Source: Planctomycetales bacterium 10988
Lineage (GTDB): Bacteria; Planctomycetota; Planctomycetia; Pirellulales; Pb10988
Length of the DNA: 64,000 nt
Direction: 5' to 3'
NCBI GenBank assembly: GCA_009664345.1
Contig: CP043547.1
Location: forward strand, 3,810,709-3,874,708
Shown piece after piece: positions 17,583 through 26,076 of the stretch. The notes below the pieces were generated by a model. That model was not told where the DNA came from and did no database searches. It saw only the letters and a program-made list of their open reading frames with translations. A program made the translations under genes and the position numbers. Each line of letters begins with the position of its first letter. The stretch's first letter is position 1.

Positions 17583-20153
17583 ATGATGCCCGACCTCTTC
17601 CGTAACGCTACCCAAAAACACCACCATGATACCCCCCTCCACCTAGAACAGCTGGAATCTCGACAACTCCTCACTGTTACTCCGACACTTCTAAGTATCA
17701 ATCCCTCAGGGGATGCATCGCCCGCTCAACTGACAGAGGTGAGCGGGACAACTTACTTTGCTGCAAACGATGGTACTCATGGCGTGGAACTTTGGAAATC
17801 CGACGGCACGTCCACTGGTACGCAACTCGTCAAAGACCTTCGTAGTGGCAATCTAAGTTCAAGTCCAAAGTACCTGACCAACCTGAATGGCACCCTGTAC
17901 TTTTCGGCCAATGGAGATAATGGAAGCCTTTCCCTGTGGAAAAGTGATGGGACTTCAATAGGTACCGAACTCATCCAAGAAACCAAGGCTCGCAGCATCA
18001 CCAATATCGACGGCACGCTCTTTTTCTCCGCACCTGCTCCCAATCCAGGGCTTCCGAATTTGATGCTCAAGCAGCTTTGGATGAGCGATGGAACCGAGGA
18101 AGGTACCGTCCCCATTGAATCAATCGGTGGAGATTCTGGCTATTATCCTATCTACCTGACCAACGTAAATGGAGTTCTGTTCTATCAGGGTGCTTACACC
18201 GGAGGGCTTTGGAAGAGCGATGGGACTTCGGCGGGCAGTTATATGGTGAAAGACCCTTATCCCTATGTAGGTTCAGGCGACTTTGGCACCCATGTGGAGG
18301 ACTTGAGAAACGTCGATGGCACGGTGTTCTTTACGGCTGATGATGGCACCTACGGTCGGGAATTATGGAAGAGCGATGGGACCTCGACAGGAACCGTGAT
18401 GGTCAAGGAGATTCGCCCTGGCCCTTATTCACCACCGATCTATTTTACCCCTCCTGCTCGCTATCAAGAACGCGAAAATGCGAACGTGAACGGAGTCCTC
18501 TTCTTCCGCTTTAACGATGGTTCCTATGGAATGGAACTGTGGAAAAGTGATGGGACGTCTGCCGGGACCGTGATGATCAAAGACATCAATCCCAGTGGGG
18601 ACTCGGTGGGCCCCTTCATGGCAAATATCAATGGTACTCTATTTTTCACTGCCAATGATGGAAGTACCGGCGTTGAACTGTGGATGAGCGATGGGACTTC
18701 CAGCGGTACAAGGCTGGTCAAGGATGTTCATACAGGAGGAAGCGATGCTGAGATTTCTTGGATACGAAACGTCAATGGAACGGTATTCTTCAATGCCAAT
18801 GATGGAACCCATGGCTCTGAACTTTGGATGACGGACGGGACTTCCAGCGGTACAGGGCTGGTCAAGGACCTCAATCCGACAGGAGACGCCTCTCCTCACC
18901 AACTTACCAATATCAATGGAACGCTTTTCTTTGCCGCAAACGATGGGAGTAACGGCATGGAACTCTGGCGACTTTCCCATTTTCAAGAAGTTCCCCTGAT
19001 CATCACCAGCACCGACGCCGGGGAAGCGGGAACGGTACGAATTCATGACTCTCAAGGAAACGAGTTGTCGAACTTCTATCCTTATACTTCGTCATTCACC
19101 GGAGGGGTGCGGATTGCGACGGGTGATATTAATGGCGATGGCTCCATGGATATCGTCACGGCGGCTGGACCGAGCGGTGGGCCACACATTCAGGTCTTTG
19201 ACAGCCGGACCGGAGAGCTGATCGATGGGGCTTTGAATAATTTCTACGCCTACCATCCTTCGATTACCGTTGGGGTCTATGTTGCAGTCGGCGATATGAA
19301 CAACGATGGGTTTGATGATATCATTACCTCCCCGGATGCCGGGGGTGGACCACATGTGAAGGTCTTTAGCGGGCAAGATGGTTCGGTGATCACTGAGTTT
19401 TATGCCTATACGCCAAGCTTCACGGGGGGCGTTCGGATCGCCTCTGGGGATGTCAATGGGGACGACAATGCGGAGATCATTACGGCTCCAGGTGCTGGTG
19501 GCGGACCGCATATCTTGGTCTTCAGTGGAACGACAGGTTCCGCGCTTTCGGTACCGGCAACGAATTTTTATGCCTATGACCCAAGCTTTTTGGGTGGGGT
19601 TTACATTGCCTCCGGGGATATTGATAACGACGGACTTGATGACATCATCACCGCACCGGGATCGGGACTTGAACCTCGCGTGAAGGTCTTTAGTTCGGAT
19701 GACGCATCTCTCTTGCAAAACTTTTATGCGTATGATCCATCGTTTACCGGCTCCGTTCGAGTCGGTTCCGCCGATATCAATCGCGACGGGTATGACGATA
19801 TCTTGACTGTTCCAGGTGCTCCTGGCGGTCCGCATACGCGAGCGTTTAGTGGTACGAACCTGGCCGATCTGGCGAACTTTTACTCCGGTTCTCCGACGAA
19901 CTATAGCGGATTGTTTGTTGCCGGCGGGGTAAACCTAGAGACGATCGACTTGGCAAGCGCCATGTCGGCTCCACTTTCTCACTCTTTGGCAGCGAAGGAA
20001 GCCTTCTTCGCAGACGACTCTGCCGAAGTTGCGTCGGAAGAAAGCAGCATTGAATATCTTCTTAAGGAGAAGAAATCGTGGTGGGAGGAGGCCGATGAAT
20101 TTTATCAACAAGCTGAAGAGATCGATGAACTGTTCAGCGGCTTAGGAATTTAG
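17583..20153 (+). CDS. Secreted ELWxxDGT/FG-GAP repeat protein, paralogue 1
   Basis: This 856-residue protein is the first of four tandem paralogues. Residues 1-34 lack a classic signal peptide but contain PLHLEQLESRQLL, the LExLExRxLL block recurrent at the start of planctomycete extracellular proteins. Eight full ELWKSDGTSxGT repeats and a final partial one (ELWRLSH) follow to about 465; such repeats are expected to build a beta-propeller. Five FG-GAP/VCBS-like repeats (GDINGDGSMDIVTAAG and similar) with Asp-rich calcium-type loops span about 480-770. A charged tail ends in AEEIDELFSGLGI. The likely site is the cell surface or outside; ligand and function are unknown. A terminator follows at 20219, so transcription is probably separate. 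Confidence 0.85.
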   Translation: MMPDLFRNATQKHHHDTPLHLEQLESRQLLTVTPTLLSINPSGDASPAQLTEVSGTTYFAANDGTHGVELWKSDGTSTGTQLVKDLRSGNLSSSPKYLTNLNGTLYFSANGDNGSLSLWKSDGTSIGTELIQETKARSITNIDGTLFFSAPAPNPGLPNLMLKQLWMSDGTEEGTVPIESIGGDSGYYPIYLTNVNGVLFYQGAYTGGLWKSDGTSAGSYMVKDPYPYVGSGDFGTHVEDLRNVDGTVFFTADDGTYGRELWKSDGTSTGTVMVKEIRPGPYSPPIYFTPPARYQERENANVNGVLFFRFNDGSYGMELWKSDGTSAGTVMIKDINPSGDSVGPFMANINGTLFFTANDGSTGVELWMSDGTSSGTRLVKDVHTGGSDAEISWIRNVNGTVFFNANDGTHGSELWMTDGTSSGTGLVKDLNPTGDASPHQLTNINGTLFFAANDGSNGMELWRLSHFQEVPLIITSTDAGEAGTVRIHDSQGNELSNFYPYTSSFTGGVRIATGDINGDGSMDIVTAAGPSGGPHIQVFDSRTGELIDGALNNFYAYHPSITVGVYVAVGDMNNDGFDDIITSPDAGGGPHVKVFSGQDGSVITEFYAYTPSFTGGVRIASGDVNGDDNAEIITAPGAGGGPHILVFSGTTGSALSVPATNFYAYDPSFLGGVYIASGDIDNDGLDDIITAPGSGLEPRVKVFSSDDASLLQNFYAYDPSFTGSVRVGSADINRDGYDDILTVPGAPGGPHTRAFSGTNLADLANFYSGSPTNYSGLFVAGGVNLETIDLASAMSAPLSHSLAAKEAFFADDSAEVASEESSIEYLLKEKKSWWEEADEFYQQAEEIDELFSGLGI

Positions 20154-20218
20154 AAATTCACTCCCTGAAACAGTGTGGCTTATAGTTCGCAAGCCCTATT
20201 ATTACTGAAAACTCTTTT

Positions 20219-20256
20219 AAAAGGCCGTGTTGGGAAAACACGGCCTTTTTTTATTT
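20219..20256 (+). terminator. Rho-independent terminator of paralogue 1
   Basis: AAAAGGCCGTGTT (20219-20231) pairs with AACACGGCCTTTT (20237-20249), and the T-run continues to TTTTTTTATTTTT. It begins 66 bases after the stop codon. Confidence 0.9.
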
Positions 20257-20395
20257 TTCTTTAATCCATTTGATGAGTTGCTCCGTTCTCGATTCCTACT
20301 AAGCAATTTAAAATCGCCCTGATTGAGTAAGAAGATGGCACCTCCAAACCGGACCATTAACCTTACCAAAAGCAGAAGAACCTATTCTCTAAGCA

Positions 20396-20477
20396 GCTTG
20401 GACAAAACTTTCCGAAGTAAAGTAAAATCGCTTGCGTTTGAGTGTTTTAGGAAGACTTCAATCCGTTTTGTCAGAGC
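20396..20477. repeat. Inverted-repeat family 2, copy 3
   Basis: This 82-bp element has ends GCTTGGACAAAAC and GTTTTGTCAGAGC. Read in reverse, it carries the same interior (AACACTCAAACGCAAGCGAT) as the copy at 3523. Confidence 0.7.
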
Positions 20478-20694
20478 TTCGAAATTCTATTTTCTATAAA
20501 ACCCTTCAATAAATAAATGTGCGAAGTGTCAGATTAAACAACTTGTTTTTACCAATCTTCCATTCTACATCTTTTTTTTCTATTTAACTTCGCGATTCAA
20601 ATCTCTCTTTTATTGATAAAGAATCTCTTTTCACGATGGCTAACGAGACAGCTAGCCACACTCTTCCTTGCACGTTTTCGGAGAACTTCTGTCC

Positions 20695-23241
20695 ATGAAT
20701 TGGTTTTCTTCCTTTCAAAACTCACATCGGCGTGAGCAACAAAAAGATACCCCTCTTCAAATTGAACAACTTGAAACACGGGCCTTGATGGCGGGCGATC
20801 CGGTGCTCCTCGATATTCATGATGGAGCCGGGTCCTCAAATCCGCAACGCTTTGAGGAGATGAATGGGTTTGTTTACTTTGCGGCCAACGATGGAATTTA
20901 CAATGTTGAATTATGGAAAAGTGATGGAACCTCTGCGGGAACGGAGCGGGTTCGAAATATCAATCCCGCCGGCAGTGGCAATCCCAGCAATTTAACCAAC
21001 GTCAGCGGGACCCTCTTTTTTCGGGCGAACGATGGCAATGGTTACGAGCTTTGGAAAAGTGACGGAACCTTCGGGGGGACCGAGTTGGTCAAAGACCTTG
21101 ATGGCTCCCCTGGCAACTCTTCGCTCGGTCGATTTACCAATGTAAATGGAACGTTGTTTTTTACGGCGAATGATGGGGTTCACGGCTCGGAACTATGGAT
21201 GAGCGACGGAACTTCCGAAGGGACGGTGCTCGTCAAAGACATCCGCCCTGGGGCAGTCAACAGTCTGGTTTCGGACCTGATAAATGTCAATGGAACGCTC
21301 TTTTTTGCCGCAGATGATGGGAATTCAGGGAAAGAACTTTGGAAAACGGATGGGACTTCCGGGGGGACCGTGCTGGTCAAGGATATTGATCCTGGGGCAT
21401 CGGGCTCTTCGCCGCTTTACTTAACGGAAATGAATGGCACACTCTTCTTTCAAGCGAACGACGGCGTCACCGGCTATGAATTATGGACCAGTGATGGAAC
21501 CTCCGGCGGAACGCAGCTTGTCAAAGATTTTAATGATGGAGGTGACTTCTCCCCGTTCAACTTCTCCAATGTGAATGGCACGATGTTCTTTTCAGCCAAT
21601 GGGGGAACGGCCGGATTTGAATTGTGGCGTAGCGATGGAACCTCGTCAGGGACCGTCATGATCAAGGATATCAATGTCGGGGCACCTTATTCCAGCCCTC
21701 TTTATATCACGAATGTCAATGGGACGGCCTTTTTCCAAGCGGACGACGGTCTGCATGATTTCGAGTTGTGGATGTCGGATGGGACTTCGTTAGGAACACA
21801 ACTTGTGAAGGATATCTTTGCTGGTGCCGGAGATAGTAGCCCCCAACAGTTAATGAATGTCAATGGAACGCTTTTCTTTTCAGCGACCGATAACAATGGC
21901 GATACGGAACTCTGGATGTCGGATGGAAGCTCCGCCGGGACCGAGCGTGTGGCCGATCTTCGAGAGGGAGATGACGGTTCTACTCCCTCAAATTTATTCA
22001 ATGCAAATGGGACGCTCTTCTTCTCGGCGAGTGACGGGGTCAATGGCAGGGAGTTGTTCGCCCTCGATTTAGCGGTCGAGACCGGGCTTGTCGTGACGGG
22101 TGCGGATGCGGGAACGCCGGGGATCGTGCGGGTTTTCGATGCTCCAGGGAATGAAGTCCTTAACTTTTTCCCGTATACGCAAGCCTTCACGGGGGGCGTT
22201 CGCGTAGCCACCGGGGATATCAACGGCGATGGCGTGCTTGATATCGTCACCGCTGCCGGGCCGGGCGGAGGGCCGCACATCCAGGTCTTTGATACCAGTA
22301 CCGGCCAACTGATCACCGGGGGAGTCAATAACTTTTACGCGTATGCTCCGCATGTTACGAGCGGAGTCTTCGTGGCAGTCGGCGACGTAAATGACGATGG
22401 CTTCGACGACATCATCACCGCGCCCGATGCTGGTGGCGGGCCGCATGTAAAGGTTTTCAGCGGAAAAGACGGCAGCCTCATCAATGAGTTCTACGCCTAT
22501 GCCCCGCATGTCACCACCGGGGTCCGCGTAGCAGCGGGAGATGTGACCGGCGATCACCGGGCCGAAATCATCACGGCTCCCGGAGCGGGCGGCGGACCGC
22601 ATGTTCGGGTCTTCGATGGAGCCAGCTCCGTGGGAATTCCGATCGCCGGCCCTGCGACGGACTTCTATGCCTATGCCCCGAATGTGTTGACCGGTCTCTA
22701 CCTCGATGTCGGTGATGTCAATGGCGACGGGCTGGGGGATATCATCACGGCCCCTGGAGCGGGTGGCGGGCCGCACGTGAAGGTCTTCAGTTCCGCGGAT
22801 GCCTCACTCTTGCATGACTTTTATGCGTATGATCCTGGCTTCACCGGAGGCGTTCGCGTCGCGCTGGCGGATTTAACACTCGACGGATTTGCCGATCTGA
22901 TCACCTCCCCGGGTCCTGGGGGCGGCCCGCATGTGAAAGGTTTCAACGGGCTTGATCTTTCCTCTTTAGGGGATTTCTATTCCGGCGATCCAGGCAACAC
23001 CAGCGGCCTCTTCATTGCCGGCGGAGTAAGTTTATTTCCAGACGATATCGAACAACCCATGTTGTTTTCTTTGCCCTTTGAAAATGAACAGAAGTCAGCA
23101 GAATTTTCTATCGAAGAAACAAACGAGCTTGAGCTTGTACCAAGTTTCTTTAAAAAGAAATCCTGGCTCGATGATGCCGATGAATTTTATTCACAAGCAG
23201 AAGAAATCGACAAACTCTTCAGCGGTCTGGGGATTGAATAG
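20695..23241 (+). CDS. Secreted ELWxxDGT/FG-GAP repeat protein, paralogue 2
   Basis: From the ATG at 20695 (a TTG at 20668 is less likely) the product has 848 residues. The N-terminus starts MNWFSSF and carries DTPLQIEQLETRALMAG, the family variant of LExLExRxLL. Eight full ELWxxDGT repeats plus the partial ELFALD follow. Five FG-GAP-like repeats come next, rich in AGPGGGPHxxVF and FYAYAPHVTxGV units. The C-terminus ends KKKSWLDDADEFY, then AEEIDKLFSGLGIE. Blocks of the nucleotide sequence closely match paralogues 3 and 4, which suggests repeated duplication or gene conversion. Function is unknown; the architecture suggests a calcium-stabilised extracellular double propeller. Confidence 0.85.
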   Translation: MNWFSSFQNSHRREQQKDTPLQIEQLETRALMAGDPVLLDIHDGAGSSNPQRFEEMNGFVYFAANDGIYNVELWKSDGTSAGTERVRNINPAGSGNPSNLTNVSGTLFFRANDGNGYELWKSDGTFGGTELVKDLDGSPGNSSLGRFTNVNGTLFFTANDGVHGSELWMSDGTSEGTVLVKDIRPGAVNSLVSDLINVNGTLFFAADDGNSGKELWKTDGTSGGTVLVKDIDPGASGSSPLYLTEMNGTLFFQANDGVTGYELWTSDGTSGGTQLVKDFNDGGDFSPFNFSNVNGTMFFSANGGTAGFELWRSDGTSSGTVMIKDINVGAPYSSPLYITNVNGTAFFQADDGLHDFELWMSDGTSLGTQLVKDIFAGAGDSSPQQLMNVNGTLFFSATDNNGDTELWMSDGSSAGTERVADLREGDDGSTPSNLFNANGTLFFSASDGVNGRELFALDLAVETGLVVTGADAGTPGIVRVFDAPGNEVLNFFPYTQAFTGGVRVATGDINGDGVLDIVTAAGPGGGPHIQVFDTSTGQLITGGVNNFYAYAPHVTSGVFVAVGDVNDDGFDDIITAPDAGGGPHVKVFSGKDGSLINEFYAYAPHVTTGVRVAAGDVTGDHRAEIITAPGAGGGPHVRVFDGASSVGIPIAGPATDFYAYAPNVLTGLYLDVGDVNGDGLGDIITAPGAGGGPHVKVFSSADASLLHDFYAYDPGFTGGVRVALADLTLDGFADLITSPGPGGGPHVKGFNGLDLSSLGDFYSGDPGNTSGLFIAGGVSLFPDDIEQPMLFSLPFENEQKSAEFSIEETNELELVPSFFKKKSWLDDADEFYSQAEEIDKLFSGLGIE

Positions 23242-23286
23242 ATCACAAAAACAAGTAAATAAAAGTATTTAAAAGTTTATATTATT

Positions 23287-23332
23287 AGCCAGGGAGTACA
23301 AATCGATTGTATTCTCTGGCTTTTTCTTTTTT
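23287..23332 (+). terminator. Rho-independent terminator of paralogue 2
   Basis: AGCCAGGGAGTACAA (23287-23301) pairs with TTGTATTCTCTGGCT (23307-23321), leading into TTTTTCTTTTTT. It starts 45 bases after the stop. Its sequence is unrelated to the terminators of the other paralogues. Confidence 0.85.
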
Positions 23333-23472
23333 AAAGGTAGGTATTTTACTTAAATAGAAAGTTTAACCACTACTTAATATGGAAAAGCGTGATTTCTCTA
23401 CATATAGCTTTATAGTGGAGACGGTTCCTTTACTTTCGATGAGCCTCCAATCATAGCTAGAAGGATTTATTC

Positions 23473-25875
23473 ATGCAGTGGAAATCACTTTTTCAAAAGC
23501 CCTTCCATTCACATCAACGACTTCAAGAAACACCTCTTCAATTAGAATCTTTAGAAAAACGCCAACTTTTGGCAGCCGACGGTTTAGTAATTGATATCAA
23601 TGCCGGGGCACCAAGTTCCAATCCTGATGCGATCGCCGAACTCAATGGGACCGCATTTTTTTCCGCGTCTGATGGTTCCTTCGGCTTTGAACTCTGGATG
23701 AGCGACGGAACCTCCGCAGGGACGCAGTTGGTAAAAGATATCCGGCCAGGATCACAAAACTCCGATGTCGATCTCCTAACGAATGTAAACGGAACCCTCT
23801 TTTTCAAGGCAAATGATGGGTCCAATGGCGCTGAACTCTGGAAAACCGATGGGACTTCTGCCGGCACCGAACTGGTAAAAAATATCCGTCCCGGTAGCTC
23901 AGGTTCGAATTCACTATCGATGGTGAATTTTAACGGCACGCTTTTTTTCCATGCAAACGATGGCTGCTACGGATATGAGTTATGGAAGAGTGACGGAACT
24001 TCCAGTGGAACGGAATTGGTCACCGATATCATTCCCGGCATCACGGGCAGTGATCCCCGATATCTTACCAATGTCAATGGAACACTCTTTTTTGGGGCTG
24101 ATGACCCAACGAATGGGGAAGAACTCTGGAAGAGCGACGGAACCTCCGCCGGGACGATGCTCGTGTCCGATATCAATCCTGGTACGGCAGATGCGTATCC
24201 GCTGGGGCTCACCAACTTCAACGGAACACTCTTCTTCCGGGCGAATGACGGAAGCCTTGGCCGAGAACTTTGGAAAAGTGATGGAACCTCCTTGGGAACC
24301 GTCCTGGTGAAGGACATTAACCCCGCTGGTGAATCGATCCCTGTCGATTTGACGGAAATGAACGGTACCCTCTTCTTTGCTGCGACCGATGGTTCCTTCG
24401 GCTTTGAGCTCTGGAAGACCGATGGAACTTCTGCCGGCACGGAACGAATCACCGATATTCAACCTGGCCCCGACTCTGGAGTTTCGGGCTCCGGCTTCGA
24501 TCCGGGCATGGTCAATGTCAATGGAACTTTGTATTTCCGAGGGAATGATGGAAGTACGGGAATCGAATTATGGCAGAGCGATGGCACCTCTGCCGGGACG
24601 ATGCTGCTCGATGACATCAACCCAGGCGCGGGCGGTTCTTATCCTATCCTCTTAACGAATGTGAACGATACCCTCTTTTTCCGAGCGAACGACGGAATCA
24701 ATGGTACGGAACTCTTTGTGCTTGGGGAAGCAGACGTCCCCTTCTTTGTCACGGGCAGCGATGACGGTTCCGGTCGAGTGCTGGTCCTTGACGAAAACGG
24801 GGCCGATCAATATTTCCTCTTCCCGTACTCGCAAGCCTTCACCGGAGGGGTCCGGGTTGCCACCGGGGATCTCAACGGAGATGGAAATACGCAGATCGTC
24901 ACGGCTGCCGGACCGAGCGGCGGGCCGAGGATTCGGGTCTTCGACTTAGAAACGGGCAGCCTTTCCAGTGGGGCATTGATCGACTTTTATGCCTATGATC
25001 CCAACTTCACCGGCGGCGTCTTCATCGCCGTGGCCGATGTGAACGACGATGGCTTCGACGATATCATCACCGGAGCCGATGCCGGCGGCGGACCGCATGT
25101 GAAGATTTTCAGTGGCCAAGACGGTTCGCTCATCAATGAGTTCTATGCTTACGCTCCCACCTTCACCGGAGGCGTTCGCGTAGCGGCGGGCGATGTCAAT
25201 AATGATGGCATGGCCGAAGTGATCACCGCGGCGGGCACCGGCGGAGGACCGCATATCCGCGTCTTCGACGGCAACAATACGATCGGCTTCCCGCTTGTCG
25301 GACCGGCGACGGACTTTTATGCCTATGATCCCAACTTCACCGGCGGCGTCTTCGTCGCTTCCGGCGATGTCGATAACGATGGTTTCGATGACATCATTAC
25401 CGGAGCAGGGGAAACCGGCGGGCCGCATGTGCGGGCCTTCAGTTCCGATGACGGTAGCATGTTGCATGACTTCTATGCCTATGATCCTAGCTTCACCGGC
25501 GGGGTGCGGGTTGCTTCCTTCGATTATAATGACGATGGTTACGACGATATCATCACCGGGCCGGGGCCTGTCTCTGGGCCGGCCGTGCGGGTCTTTAGTG
25601 GGATCGACAGTTCGCTGCTGACGAGCTTCTTCGCCGGCGATTCGCAGATTGAATTCGGCATCTTCGTCGCTGGCGGAATGGGAACCTTGCCGGAAGTTCC
25701 CTTCCCCACCTCGGCACCTTTTTCGAGTTCCTTTGTCAGTGAAGATTCCGATCCGCCAGAAGATGTGAACGTCGAAAGCCCGACCGCGAAGAAATCGTGG
25801 GTCGACGACGCCGAAGCCTTCTTTCAATCCGCCGAAGAAATCGACAAACTTTTCAGCGGCCTAGGAATTGAATAG
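23473..25875 (+). CDS. Secreted ELWxxDGT/FG-GAP repeat protein, paralogue 3
   Basis: This is an 800-residue paralogue. The N-terminus starts MQWKSLF and holds ETPLQLESLEKRQLLAADG. Seven full ELWxxDGT repeats and a terminal partial copy (ELFVLGEAD) are followed by five FG-GAP-like repeats with GDLNGDGNTQIVTAAG, DVNDDGFDDIITGAD and similar units. The C-terminal tail reads KKSWVDDAEAFFQS, then AEEIDKLFSGLGIE. It is one repeat shorter than paralogues 1 and 2, as expected from unequal exchange between repeats. AAGGA precedes the ATG at 23473. A terminator at 25921 closes the unit. Confidence 0.85.
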   Translation: MQWKSLFQKPFHSHQRLQETPLQLESLEKRQLLAADGLVIDINAGAPSSNPDAIAELNGTAFFSASDGSFGFELWMSDGTSAGTQLVKDIRPGSQNSDVDLLTNVNGTLFFKANDGSNGAELWKTDGTSAGTELVKNIRPGSSGSNSLSMVNFNGTLFFHANDGCYGYELWKSDGTSSGTELVTDIIPGITGSDPRYLTNVNGTLFFGADDPTNGEELWKSDGTSAGTMLVSDINPGTADAYPLGLTNFNGTLFFRANDGSLGRELWKSDGTSLGTVLVKDINPAGESIPVDLTEMNGTLFFAATDGSFGFELWKTDGTSAGTERITDIQPGPDSGVSGSGFDPGMVNVNGTLYFRGNDGSTGIELWQSDGTSAGTMLLDDINPGAGGSYPILLTNVNDTLFFRANDGINGTELFVLGEADVPFFVTGSDDGSGRVLVLDENGADQYFLFPYSQAFTGGVRVATGDLNGDGNTQIVTAAGPSGGPRIRVFDLETGSLSSGALIDFYAYDPNFTGGVFIAVADVNDDGFDDIITGADAGGGPHVKIFSGQDGSLINEFYAYAPTFTGGVRVAAGDVNNDGMAEVITAAGTGGGPHIRVFDGNNTIGFPLVGPATDFYAYDPNFTGGVFVASGDVDNDGFDDIITGAGETGGPHVRAFSSDDGSMLHDFYAYDPSFTGGVRVASFDYNDDGYDDIITGPGPVSGPAVRVFSGIDSSLLTSFFAGDSQIEFGIFVAGGMGTLPEVPFPTSAPFSSSFVSEDSDPPEDVNVESPTAKKSWVDDAEAFFQSAEEIDKLFSGLGIE

Positions 25876-25920
25876 GTCGAGAATCGAGTTGAACTGACTT
25901 TTTGCAACATCGCAGGATAT

Positions 25921-25953
25921 CGGGCAGGCTTCAAAAGGAGTCTGCCCGTTTTT
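25921..25953 (+). terminator. Rho-independent terminator of paralogue 3
   Basis: CGGGCAG (25921-25927) pairs with CTGCCCG (25942-25948), followed by TTTTT. It lies 46 bases after the stop codon. Confidence 0.8.
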
Positions 25954-26076
25954 CATGGGGAAGCGATGCCTGATCGCTTTTGATTCTGCATGGCTTCTAG
26001 TCAAGAGAAGGGAAATAGATATAGTGAACAACAGATTTCAATCGTGCCCTAAAAATAGAAATAGAGGATCGAAGGT

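Larger units (their letters stand above)
20154..20694. other. Spacer between paralogues 1 and 2
   Basis: These 541 bases hold a strong terminator (20219-20256), family-2 repeat copy 3 (20396-20477) and an AT-rich stretch (about 20500-20640) that probably holds the promoter of paralogue 2. No gene is seen. Confidence 0.55.
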
